Positions 9,337 through 17,158 of a DNA stretch of 64,000 nt are shown here, one piece after another. The stretch's first letter is position 1. Every line of letters starts with the position of its first letter. The notes beneath the pieces are model-generated. The model was not told the DNA's origin. It did no database searches and saw nothing but the letters and a program-made list of their open reading frames with translations. Source of the stretch: Luteimonas sp. (lineage in GTDB: Bacteria > Pseudomonadota > Gammaproteobacteria > Xanthomonadales > Xanthomonadaceae); contig JANPZU010000008.1 of the NCBI GenBank assembly GCA_024707405.1, positions 620,001 through 684,000 of the forward strand, in the 5' to 3' direction. Made by a program: the position numbers and the translations under genes.

Positions 9337-9798
9337 CTAGTCGTCCGCCGCTGCCTCGCTGCGCCCCAGCGGATCGGGCAATGCCTTGCCCGCAGGCACG
9401 AACGACAGCGAAACCGAGTTGAGGCAGTGCCGCTCGCCGGTCGGTGGCGGGCCGTCGGGGAACACATGGCCGAGATGGCTGCCGCAGCGTGCGCAGGTTT
9501 CTTCGACGCGGATCATGCCGTGGCTGGTGTCGCGCACGTAATGGATGTGCGCGGGATCGAACGGTGCGAAGAAGCTCGGCCAGCCGGTGCCGGAATCGAA
9601 CTTCGCACTGGAGCGGAACAGCGGCAGGCCGCAGAAGCGGCAGGCGTAGGTGCCTTCGCGCTTGTTGTCGAGGAACACGCCGCAGAACGGCGCCTCGGTG
9701 CCGTGCGACAGCAACACGTGCCGTTCTTCGGACGATAGCGATGCAGTGATCGCGGTGCGTTGCGCGTCGGTGGGCGGGGTCAGGTCGAAGCGGGACAT
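9337..9798 (-). CDS. msrB: peptide-methionine (R)-S-oxide reductase MsrB
   Basis: Reduces the R epimer of methionine sulfoxide in oxidised proteins. The protein is 153 residues, within the usual size. Two zinc CxxC pairs are present (C53/C56 in ACRFCG and C102/C105 in TCARCG). The substrate-binding segment [11 protein letters not shown] and the catalytic Cys in [10 protein letters not shown] (C125) are intact. The start at 9798 is chosen because the longer frame to 10020 runs through the upstream DUF3297 gene. It is transcribed leftward, 73 bases downstream of that gene. Confidence 0.95.
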   Translation of the reverse strand: MSRFDLTPPTDAQRTAITASLSSEERHVLLSHGTEAPFCGVFLDNKREGTYACRFCGLPLFRSSAKFDSGTGWPSFFAPFDPAHIHYVRDTSHGMIRVEETCARCGSHLGHVFPDGPPPTGERHCLNSVSLSFVPAGKALPDPLGRSEAAADD

Positions 9799-9871
9799 GG
9801 GCGGCATCTCCGGGGGAATCGTGAAGATGGCGCCGGTGGCGGCGCGTATCAAGCGCCCGCGGTGCGGGGTA

Positions 9872-10117
9872 TCACTCGGCAGGCAGGCGGAACCAGGCCT
9901 CGACCGGGCCGCTGAGCTTGATGGTGATCGGCTGGCCGCGGCGGTCGAGCGCCTTGCCCATCGCGACGCGGATCCAGCCCTCGCTGATGCAGTACTCCTC
10001 CACGTCGTTGCGCTCGACACCCTTGAAACGGATGCCGATGCCGCGTTCGAGCAGGGAGGCGTCGTAGAACTTGCTGCGCGGGTCGTTGGACAGGCGGTCG
10101 GGCGGGGTGTCGGTCAT
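9872..10117 (-). CDS. DUF3297 family protein
   Basis: Small soluble protein of 81 residues matching DUF3297 almost end to end: [20 protein letters not shown], then [20 protein letters not shown], then the C-terminal [10 protein letters not shown]. The family is widespread in alpha- and gammaproteobacteria and has no assigned function. Its ATG overlaps the stop of the DUF3037 gene as ATGA, so translation is probably coupled. Confidence 0.88.
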   Translation of the reverse strand: MTDTPPDRLSNDPRSKFYDASLLERGIGIRFKGVERNDVEEYCISEGWIRVAMGKALDRRGQPITIKLSGPVEAWFRLPAE

Positions 10118-10563
10118 GCGCTGCGGTCTGGGTCTGCGGTCGTGCCGGGCATTGTAGCGGAGCGGCCGGCAGGCCCCGGCACGCGCACCATGCGCAGCAT
10201 CAGGGACTGCATGGTGGCGTGCAGGTCGCCGCACTTGCCGCTGTGCACCGGCGAGGTCTGGATGATCGCGCTGCGCTGCGCGGTCAGCCAGTGGAACCGT
10301 GCGCGCGGCGGCAGTTGTCCGATGGTGCCGGCATCGTCGCCGCCACGGCAGATCGCGACGATGGCATCGAGCAGGCGTCGTACCAGCGCGAGGTCGAGCG
10401 TGGGGTCGATCGCCAGCGCGCGGGCTTCGTCGAGTTCGATGCGCACGTCGAGGTGGCCATTCGCCGCGCACGACAGCAGGATGCCGACATTGACGAATTC
10501 GCCGCGCTCGACCCGCGGCACCAGCCTCAGCACGGCGTAGTCGTAGAACTCAGCCGCGGACAT
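10114..10563 (-). CDS. DUF3037 protein, partner of a HipA-like kinase
   Basis: Protein of 149 residues beginning MSAAEFYDYAVLRLVPRVER, with GEFVNVGILL next; this is the DUF3037 signature. DUF3037 genes are commonly found directly downstream of HipA-like kinase genes, as here, where the two overlap by 14 bases. The function is unknown; a role as modulator or target of the kinase is inference. The start at 10563 is the ATG that removes out-of-frame kinase sequence. Confidence 0.85.
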   Translation of the reverse strand: MSAAEFYDYAVLRLVPRVERGEFVNVGILLSCAANGHLDVRIELDEARALAIDPTLDLALVRRLLDAIVAICRGGDDAGTIGQLPPRARFHWLTAQRSAIIQTSPVHSGKCGDLHATMQSLMLRMVRVPGPAGRSATMPGTTADPDRSA

Positions 10564-11320
10564 GGCGGATCTCCTCGACGAAGGCGTCGCGATGGCGCAG
10601 CCGCCGGCACAGGTAGTCGACATAGGCGGCGCGTTGCGCATCGGGCTCGCCGAACGCATCGGGCGTGCGCAGCCAGTCGTCCGGCACCTGCGCGACGATG
10701 CCGGCCACGTCGGCGTCCGACAGTCGCGCGGACAGTTCCGCATCCGCCGTCTCGATTTCGCTGGCCCATGGCAGCAGCACATGGTCGCGGATCAGCGGGA
10801 AGCCGGCCTCGGCACGCGTGGTGTCGCCGTCCCAGCCATGGTGGAAATACAGTGCGGCGCCATGGTCGATCAGGTGCAGGCGGCCGTGCCACAGCATCAT
10901 GTTCGGGTTGCGACTGCTGCGGTCGACGTTGCTGGTGAAGGCATCGAACCAGACGATGCGCGAGGCCAGCGCGGGATCGGGCGTCCACGCCAGCGGATCG
11001 AAGTTGGCCGCGCCGGGCAGGTAGTCCAGCGCCAGGTTGAGTCCGCCACTGGCGCGGATCAGTTCCTGGATCTCGGGATCGCCTTCGGTGCGCGCGAGGA
11101 TGGGATCGAGTTCGGCGAACACGATCTCCGGCACCTCGAAACCAAGCCGACGGGCCAGTTCACCGACGATCCATTCGGCCACCAGTGCGCGCGACCCTTG
11201 GCCGGCGCCGCGGAACTTGAGCACGTACAGGCCGTCGTCGTCGGCCTCGACCACGGCGGGCATCGAGCCGCCTTCGCGCAGTGGCGTGACGTAGCGGGTG
11301 ACGTGGACGGTGCGCGGCAT
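10550..11320 (-). CDS. HipA-like (HipA_2) kinase
   Basis: Protein of 256 residues related to HipA but much shorter than HipA proper (about 440). The N-terminal part has beta strands with VLKFRGAGQG, a likely phosphate-binding/Lys strand. The catalytic core shows NVDRSSRNPN (about residues 130-139), analogous to the HRDxxxxN loop, and LHLIDHGAAL, equivalent to the metal-binding DFG. Family members are presumed Ser/Thr kinases. The gene lacks a HipB-type HTH partner and is instead fused translationally with DUF3037. It may be a toxin-like growth regulator, but that is not shown by the sequence. Confidence 0.8.
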   Translation of the reverse strand: MPRTVHVTRYVTPLREGGSMPAVVEADDDGLYVLKFRGAGQGSRALVAEWIVGELARRLGFEVPEIVFAELDPILARTEGDPEIQELIRASGGLNLALDYLPGAANFDPLAWTPDPALASRIVWFDAFTSNVDRSSRNPNMMLWHGRLHLIDHGAALYFHHGWDGDTTRAEAGFPLIRDHVLLPWASEIETADAELSARLSDADVAGIVAQVPDDWLRTPDAFGEPDAQRAAYVDYLCRRLRHRDAFVEEIRHVRG

Positions 11321-11357
11321 GGCGGACAGGATACCGGTTGCCGTCCCGGCACAGGCG

Positions 11358-11642
11358 TCAGGGCGCTTCGCCGCGACCTTGTGCCTTCGCGCGGGCGATC
11401 ACCCGCCGTACCAGCGCGCGGTCGACATGGCGCGAGATCGGCATCGCGCCGAGTGCGATCGCGCGTTCGCGCAGTTCCGCCGTGACGTCGTAGTGCGCAC
11501 CACTGGTCTTGTCCTGGAAGGCGCGTCGCGGCATGCCGAGTAGTGCGGCGAAGGCGTGCAATTCCTCCAGCGTGTCGGCCATCAGGTGCGCCCAGCGCTG
11601 GCCGCGCCACAGGGTGACGGCATCGTCGACGTAGACGGTCAT
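11358..11642 (-). CDS. DUF4031 domain protein
   Basis: Protein of 94 residues starting MTVYVDDAVTLWRGQRWAHL, the DUF4031 signature, followed by MADTLEELHAFAALLGMPRR. The family has no assigned function; its members are small, acidic-to-basic alpha/beta proteins. The longer frame to 11993 contains intergenic sequence and is rejected. It lies 37 bases upstream of the HipA-like kinase gene and may start the same leftward transcript. Confidence 0.8.
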   Translation of the reverse strand: MTVYVDDAVTLWRGQRWAHLMADTLEELHAFAALLGMPRRAFQDKTSGAHYDVTAELRERAIALGAMPISRHVDRALVRRVIARAKAQGRGEAP

Positions 11643-11880
11643 GGCTGTCGTGCCTGCATGCAAATCATGCGTGGTGTTGCGCGGATGGGCATTGGAAGCA
11701 TGCGTGCAGAGGGATGGTCGTGCATGGATAACCACGCAGGATGGGCGCGTGCGAGGCCAGTGGTGGCGGGGGATTCCGGCGTTGCGCGTCCATCCATCCC
11801 ACCGATGGTGGTTTGTGTCCCGGGCGATGGCGCTGCTAGCGTGGTTCGATTCACGGATGTATTCAGGAGGGCAGGTGCCC

Positions 11881-12969
11881 GTGCGTTTGCTTGTGTATGT
11901 GTTGTGCGTGTTGGGGGGAGTGTCGTCGATCTGGGCGGGGAGTGCGAAGGCGAACGAGCCCGCGTTCGATCTCGGCGGGGCCGTGCGGTTCAACTACGGT
12001 TGGCTCGATTATGGGCCGAGCAGCGGCTTCGAGCCGGAGCTGGTGCGCGTGGATGCAAGCGGTTCGGCCGGCGATGCGTTCTTCTCGCTGCAATACCGCT
12101 GGTACGACGGTTTCGATGCCGTGCACCACGCCTATGGCGGCTGGAAGATCGACGAGGCTTCGGACGTGCGCGTGGGCATCCAGCAGGTGCCGTTCGGCCT
12201 GCTGCCGTATGCGGCGCAGAGTTTCTGGTTCGGCTCCGGTTACTACCTCGGCATCGAGGACGACTACGACCTGGGCGTGGTCTGGCAGCGCGGCGACGAT
12301 GCGCGGCAGTGGCATGCCGGGGTGTTCTTCGGCGACGAATACGGCACCGGTGGACGACCGGGGCGTTATTCGTTCGATGTCGCCACCACCGACGATCATC
12401 CGTACCGCGAACGCGAGCGCATCCACCTGCGCTACGAAAACACGCGCGCGGCATGGGGCGGTGAACTGGCGCTGGGCGCTTCCGCGTTCAGCGGGCGCGT
12501 CGAGGATCGCGCACGCGGAGGGCATCGCGGGCACCATGGCGCGGCAGTGCACGCGCAGTGGTCGCGGGATGCGTGGACGTGGCAGGCGCAGTGGGCGCGC
12601 TATCGCTACGACGTGCCAGGGGCGCGCGTGTCGCTGTCGGCGTTCCTGTTTCCGTTCGACATTGCCGCCGAAGCCGACGTGCCGACGCTCAACGTGGCCT
12701 ACGCCTTGCCGGAAAGCGGCTGGTTCGACGGCATCACCTGCTACAACAACCTCAGTTCGTCGCAGCCTGTCGGGCGTCGCGACGGCCTGCGCGAGTCGTG
12801 GCAGAACGTCACCGGCTGCAGCTTCGCCAAGGGCAAGTCGTTCACCTACGTGGACTGGATCGCCGGCAAGAACATGTGGTTCGCCGGCGGCCCGGGCGTG
12901 GGCATCGACGAACCGGGCGGCAACCGCTGGCGCTCGCGGCTGAACATCAACATCGGCTTCTATTTCTGA
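11881..12969 (+). CDS. outer-membrane beta-barrel (porin-like) protein
   Basis: Exported protein of 362 residues. The GTG at 11881 follows an AGGAGG ribosome-binding site at 11865-11870 and gives a clean signal peptide (MRLLVYVLCVLGG to about residue 24, AKA-NEPAF). The mature part alternates polar and aromatic residues in strands and ends GFYF, the C-terminal aromatic expected of barrel proteins. It resembles phosphate-selective or carbohydrate porins only in outline. The BCCT transporter gene starts 93 bases downstream with no strong terminator between, so the pair may move the same osmolyte across the outer and inner membranes. Confidence 0.72.
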   Translation: MRLLVYVLCVLGGVSSIWAGSAKANEPAFDLGGAVRFNYGWLDYGPSSGFEPELVRVDASGSAGDAFFSLQYRWYDGFDAVHHAYGGWKIDEASDVRVGIQQVPFGLLPYAAQSFWFGSGYYLGIEDDYDLGVVWQRGDDARQWHAGVFFGDEYGTGGRPGRYSFDVATTDDHPYRERERIHLRYENTRAAWGGELALGASAFSGRVEDRARGGHRGHHGAAVHAQWSRDAWTWQAQWARYRYDVPGARVSLSAFLFPFDIAAEADVPTLNVAYALPESGWFDGITCYNNLSSSQPVGRRDGLRESWQNVTGCSFAKGKSFTYVDWIAGKNMWFAGGPGVGIDEPGGNRWRSRLNINIGFYF

Positions 12970-13062
12970 CTGCCGGGGCCGCGCGTACCCGCGGCCTTCA
13001 TGTGACACCGGCAACCGCTGTCGCAAGCTGGCGTGGTGCCGGCACCGTTCCGGAGGACATCC

Positions 13063-15048
13063 ATGACCGAAGACACCACCCCGTTGCGCAAGCCGCGCGC
13101 CAGCATCCTGCCGCAAGTGTTCTATCCCTCGGCCGGCCTGGTGCTGCTGATGGTCGTGCTGTCGTTCGTCGCGCCGGCGCAGTCGGAAGCGATGTTCAAC
13201 GCAGCGAAAATGTGGGTCGCCAACGAAGCCGGGTGGTTCACCATCCTGGCCGTCGCCGGCTTCCTGGTGTTCGTGGTCGGCGTGGGCTTCAGCGCGTTCG
13301 GCAAGCTCAAGCTCGGCCCGGATCACAGCCAGCCCGACTACAGCTACGCCACGTGGTTCGCGATGCTGTTCGCGGCCGGCATGGGCATCGGCCTGATGTA
13401 TTTCGGCGTCGCCGAACCGGTGATGCATTTCGCCGATCCGCCGGTCGGCGATCCGCTGACGGTCGCGGCGGCGCGGCAGGCCATGCGCATCACCTTCTTC
13501 CACTGGGGCATCCACGCCTGGGCGATCTACGCGGTGGTGGCGCTGTCGCTGGCGTACTTCGCCTATCGGCACGGACTGCCGCTGCGCATCCGCTCGTCGC
13601 TGTATCCGTTGATCGGCGACCGCATCCATGGCCCGATCGGGCATGCGGTCGATACGTTCGCGGTGCTGGGCACGATCTTCGGCCTGGCGACCTCGCTCGG
13701 CTTCGGCGTGATCCAGATCAATGCCGGGCTGAACTACCTGTTCGACATCGAGATCAGCACGATGGTGCAGGTGATCCTGATCGTGGTGATCACGCTGATC
13801 GCGACCGGCTCGGTGGTCAGCGGCCTCGATCGCGGCGTGCGCCGGCTGTCCGAACTCAACATGATCATGGCGGTGGCGTTGCTGGCCTTCGTGCTGGTCA
13901 TGGGGCCGACCGTGCACCTGATGCAGGCGCTGGTGCAGAACACCGGCATGTACGTCTCGAACCTGTTTTCGATGACGTTCAACCTCTACGCCTACGAGCC
14001 CAGTGGCTGGATCGGTGGTTGGACGCTGTTCTACTGGGGCTGGTGGATCGCGTGGTCGCCGTTCGTGGGCATGTTCATCGCCCGCATCTCGCGCGGGCGC
14101 ACCATCCGAGAATTCGTGGTCGGCGTGCTGGCGGTGCCGTTGGGCTTCACCTTCCTGTGGATGACGATCTACGGCAACACCGCGCTGTACATGGAGATGG
14201 TGGGTGGCATCGACGGGCTGGTGGACACCGTGTCCCGCGACAGTTCACTGGCGCTGTTCTTCTTCCTGGAACAGTTGCCGCTGTCGTCGATCACCTCGCT
14301 GCTGGCGGTGCTGCTGGTGGCGATCTTCTTCGTCACCTCGTCGGACTCTGGCTCGCTGGTGATCGACATGCTCAGCTCGAAGGGCGAGGAAGAGTCGCCG
14401 GTGTGGCAGCGGATCTTCTGGGCGCTGCTGGAAGGCGTGGTGGCGATTGCATTGCTGGTGGCGGGCGGGCTGGCGGCCTTGCAGGCGGCGACGATCGCCG
14501 CGGCGCTGCCTTTCACCATCGTGATGGTGCTCGCATGCTGGGGACTGCTGCGCGCGATGCGCATGGATGTCGCCAAGCGCAACGCCTTGCGCAGTGCGCG
14601 TGCAGCGCCGCTTGCAGCCGGCACCGGCGGCGACTGGAGGCGGCGCCTGCAGGCGCTGGTGCACCAACCCAGGCGCCGGGAAGTGATCGCGTTCCTGCGC
14701 GAACAGGTCAAGCCTGCGCTGGAGGAAGTGGCGGGCGAACTGCAGAAGCAGGGCCTGCCCGCGCACGTGGAGGTGGGCGAAGACGGCCGCATCTGGGTCG
14801 AGGTGGGCCATGGCGAGGAGATGGACTTCTTCTACTCGGTGCGTCCGCAGCCCTACCAGCCGCCATCGTTCGTGCTGGACGATCCGCGTCGGCGCCGCAG
14901 CGAGGATGCGCAGTATTTCCGTGCCGAGGTGCACCTGCGGGAGGGCGGGCAGGACTACGACATCATGGGCTGGCGCAAGGAGGACGTGATCCACGACGTG
15001 CTCGACCAGTACCATCGCCACATGCACTTCCTCGACCGCGTGCGCTGA
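13063..15048 (+). CDS. BCCT family choline/betaine transporter
   Basis: Secondary transporter of 661 residues with twelve helices, importing a quaternary ammonium osmolyte such as choline or glycine betaine. TM3 carries GMGIGLMYFGVAEPVMHF. The last Gly of GMGIG is the position (Gly153 in BetP) that is Asp in proton-coupled members, which suggests sodium coupling. WWIAWSPFVGMFIARISRG is the second family signature. A cytoplasmic tail of about 160 residues resembles the long BetT tail, thought to sense osmotic stress. The ribosome-binding site GGAGGA is at 13052-13057. Confidence 0.92.
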   Translation: MTEDTTPLRKPRASILPQVFYPSAGLVLLMVVLSFVAPAQSEAMFNAAKMWVANEAGWFTILAVAGFLVFVVGVGFSAFGKLKLGPDHSQPDYSYATWFAMLFAAGMGIGLMYFGVAEPVMHFADPPVGDPLTVAAARQAMRITFFHWGIHAWAIYAVVALSLAYFAYRHGLPLRIRSSLYPLIGDRIHGPIGHAVDTFAVLGTIFGLATSLGFGVIQINAGLNYLFDIEISTMVQVILIVVITLIATGSVVSGLDRGVRRLSELNMIMAVALLAFVLVMGPTVHLMQALVQNTGMYVSNLFSMTFNLYAYEPSGWIGGWTLFYWGWWIAWSPFVGMFIARISRGRTIREFVVGVLAVPLGFTFLWMTIYGNTALYMEMVGGIDGLVDTVSRDSSLALFFFLEQLPLSSITSLLAVLLVAIFFVTSSDSGSLVIDMLSSKGEEESPVWQRIFWALLEGVVAIALLVAGGLAALQAATIAAALPFTIVMVLACWGLLRAMRMDVAKRNALRSARAAPLAAGTGGDWRRRLQALVHQPRRREVIAFLREQVKPALEEVAGELQKQGLPAHVEVGEDGRIWVEVGHGEEMDFFYSVRPQPYQPPSFVLDDPRRRRSEDAQYFRAEVHLREGGQDYDIMGWRKEDVIHDVLDQYHRHMHFLDRVR

Positions 15049-15100
15049 CGCAAGGCAGGCGGGAGAGGAAGAACGAGACGGGAACGAGAAGCGAAAAGAA

Positions 15101-15125
15101 AAAGCCCCGGCAATGCCGGGGCTTT
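15101..15125. terminator. bidirectional terminator
   Basis: Hairpin AAAGCCCCGGC-AAT-GCCGGGGCTTT in which A and T tracts lie at both ends. It sits between the convergent BCCT and DUF3016 genes and should end both transcripts. Confidence 0.85.
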
Positions 15126-15150
15126 CGATGTCGTGGAGCATGTTTGGTGC

Positions 15151-15714
15151 TCAGTTGTCGGCAACGACCGGCCTCCCGAACTCGCTGCGCACCCACTCAT
15201 CGATCATGTGCTTCTCGTAGCGCAGGCTGTCGCTGCTGCGTGCCATCGAAGCGTTGCTCAGGTACATCGTGTCGCGCAGGCGACGATCCCCTTCCGCGAT
15301 CAGCTGGCCATCGGCCTCGTAGCGCTTGAAGCTGAGCTCGATCATCGGTGGATAGATCTCGCGCATGATCCGCACTGAATCGAGCTGGACGCTGCGGCCG
15401 GGTTCGAACTTGCCCGCGCGGTCGATGTCGGTGATGGTCACTTCGACGCGCTCGCCTTCGGGCAGGCGCTTCTCGGTTTCCTTGCGCAGGTGTTCGGCCA
15501 GCTGGAACACCCAGTTGCCGCGCTGCGCTTCCCAGCGGTTGCCGCTGAACTTCAGTTCGGTGAATCCGGACGGATCCGTCCACTGCACGGCCACCAGGCC
15601 GGCGTCGGGCAGGCTGCGGGGAGCGTCGGGATCGGTGACGTTGCGGGTCTTGGCGGATGCCGCGGTCGCGGCCAGCGCGAGGGCCAGCAGCAGGCAGGTG
15701 GTGAAGCGTTTCAT
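15151..15714 (-). CDS. DUF3016 family exported protein
   Basis: Protein of 187 residues with a signal peptide (MKRFTTCLLLALALAATAAS-A). The mature part begins with VTDPDAPRSLP and WTDPSGFTELKF, matching DUF3016, a periplasmic family of unknown role in xanthomonads and pseudomonads. Two adjacent Met codons exist (15717 and 15714). The second is preferred because a GGGAG site lies seven bases upstream of it. It stands alone between two terminators. Confidence 0.85.
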   Translation of the reverse strand: MKRFTTCLLLALALAATAASAKTRNVTDPDAPRSLPDAGLVAVQWTDPSGFTELKFSGNRWEAQRGNWVFQLAEHLRKETEKRLPEGERVEVTITDIDRAGKFEPGRSVQLDSVRIMREIYPPMIELSFKRYEADGQLIAEGDRRLRDTMYLSNASMARSSDSLRYEKHMIDEWVRSEFGRPVVADN

Positions 15715-15823
15715 CATGGGTCTCCCGATAGGGACAATGACCGGATTCTGCGCCGGGGAGGCTGAACGATCCGGAATATCCATCCATACGGCGATGGGCG
15801 GCAAGCCGTCGCGGACGGGAGGC

Positions 15824-15851
15824 AAAAAAGGGGCGGGCCGAAGCCCGCCCC
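15824..15851 (-). terminator. intrinsic terminator of the slipin-rtcB transcript
   Basis: On the minus strand, a perfect 9-bp stem GGGGCGGGC / GCCCGCCCC with a TTCG loop is followed by six T residues. It lies five bases beyond the rtcB stop. Confidence 0.92.
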
Positions 15852-15855
15852 ATGG

Positions 15856-17079
15856 TCAGCCCTTCACGCACACCACCTGGCGCAGGGTGTGCACCACTTC
15901 CACCAGGTCGGACTGCGCGGCCATGACCGCGTCGATGTCCTTGTAGGCCGCCGGCGACTCGTCGATCACGCCGGCGTCCTTGCGGCATTCGACGTGCGCC
16001 GTGGCCTCGCGGTGCTGCGACAGCGTGATCTGCTGGCGCGCCGTGGTGCGGCTCATCACGCGGCCGGCACCGTGGCTGCAGCTGTGGAAGCTGTCCCCGT
16101 TGCCCTTGCCGCGCACGATGAAACTCTTCGCGCCCATGCTGCCGGGGATGATCCCCAGTTCGCCGGCACGTGCACTCACCGCACCCTTTCGGGTGACCAG
16201 CAGCTCCTCGCCGCCGTGCGTCTCCTTCTGCACGTAGTTGTGGTGGCAATTGACTGCCATCTTCTCCAACTGGAACTTCGGCAGGCGGTGGCGCAGTTCC
16301 GCGAGCACCCGCGACATCATTGCCTCGCGGTTCTCGCGGGCGTAGTCCTGCGCCCACGACACGGCCTCCACGTAGTCGTCGAACAACGGCTCGCCTTCCA
16401 TGAAGAACGCCAGATCCTTGTCTGGCAGATGGAAGCCGAGCACGCGGTGTTCGAGTTGCTTGCGTGCCTGTTCGATGAAGTAGGTGCCGATCAGGTTGCC
16501 GGTACCGCGCGAGCCACTGTGCAGCATCACCCACACGGCATCGCTCTCGTCGAGGCACAGCTCGATGAAGTGGTTGCCACCGCCCAGCGTGCCGATCTGG
16601 CAGCCGAGCTTGTCGGTGCGCACCTTGCGGTGCTTGGCCTTGATCACGTCCAGCCGCTCGACCAGGCCGGATTGCGCGATGCGCGTGCCGATGCTGTCGG
16701 GCAGCTTCCAGTGCTCGCCGCCGCGGCCGTTGCCGACCGGCACGCTGCGTTCGATGCCCGAGCGAATCTGCGCCAGGCTGTCGGGCAGATCCTTCGCCCG
16801 CAGCGTGGTCCGCACCGCGGCCATGCCGCAGCCGATGTCGACGCCCACCGCGGCCGGGATGATCGCGCCGCGGGTCGGGATCACCGAGCCCACGGTCGCG
16901 CCCTTGCCCAGGTGCACGTCCGGCATCACCGCCACCCACGGCCCGACGAACGGGATCGCCGCGATGTTGCGCAGTTGCTCGTGGGCCTGCGACTCCAGCG
17001 GCACGCCACGCACCCAGCCCTTGATCGGCGTGGTGCTGCCTTCGGCGTGCAACAGTTCGAATTGTGTTTGCATGTTCAT
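15856..17079 (-). CDS. rtcB: RNA-splicing ligase RtcB
   Basis: Joins RNA 3'-phosphate or 2',3'-cyclic phosphate ends to 5'-OH ends, using GTP and Mn; its known cellular targets are cleaved tRNAs and rRNA. The protein is 407 residues, the usual bacterial length. Metal and catalytic motifs are complete: PDVHLGKG, GVDIGCGM (active-site Cys), LGGGNHFIEL, LHSGSRGTGN, NCHHNY and the guanylylation-site motif CSHGAGRVMSR. No rtcA or rtcR gene is present in the window. It lies directly downstream of the slipin gene in one apparent operon. Met 1 (17079) and Met 3 (17073) are both possible starts. Confidence 0.95.
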   Translation of the reverse strand: MNMQTQFELLHAEGSTTPIKGWVRGVPLESQAHEQLRNIAAIPFVGPWVAVMPDVHLGKGATVGSVIPTRGAIIPAAVGVDIGCGMAAVRTTLRAKDLPDSLAQIRSGIERSVPVGNGRGGEHWKLPDSIGTRIAQSGLVERLDVIKAKHRKVRTDKLGCQIGTLGGGNHFIELCLDESDAVWVMLHSGSRGTGNLIGTYFIEQARKQLEHRVLGFHLPDKDLAFFMEGEPLFDDYVEAVSWAQDYARENREAMMSRVLAELRHRLPKFQLEKMAVNCHHNYVQKETHGGEELLVTRKGAVSARAGELGIIPGSMGAKSFIVRGKGNGDSFHSCSHGAGRVMSRTTARQQITLSQHREATAHVECRKDAGVIDESPAAYKDIDAVMAAQSDLVEVVHTLRQVVCVKG

Positions 17080-17130
17080 GTCGTCATTCCATTGAAACCG
17101 GGCGCGGTGATTCCGTCCACCGCGCCTGGC

Positions 17131-17158
17131 GGAGTGAGCCGAGCAAGCCCGGCTCTAC
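17131..17158 (-). repeat. single GTAG-type palindromic repeat at the slipin stop
   Basis: On the minus strand the sequence GTAGAGCCGGGCTTGCTCGGCTC is a single unit of the GTAG-headed palindromic family found elsewhere in the window (24543, 50268, 51922). Its GTAG head supplies the TAG stop codon of the slipin gene. Confidence 0.7.

Noticed and set aside
11863-13917. Open frame of 684 codons on the minus strand across the porin and BCCT genes
   Set aside because: Runs opposite to two well-supported genes and is His/Arg-rich with no recognisable motif.
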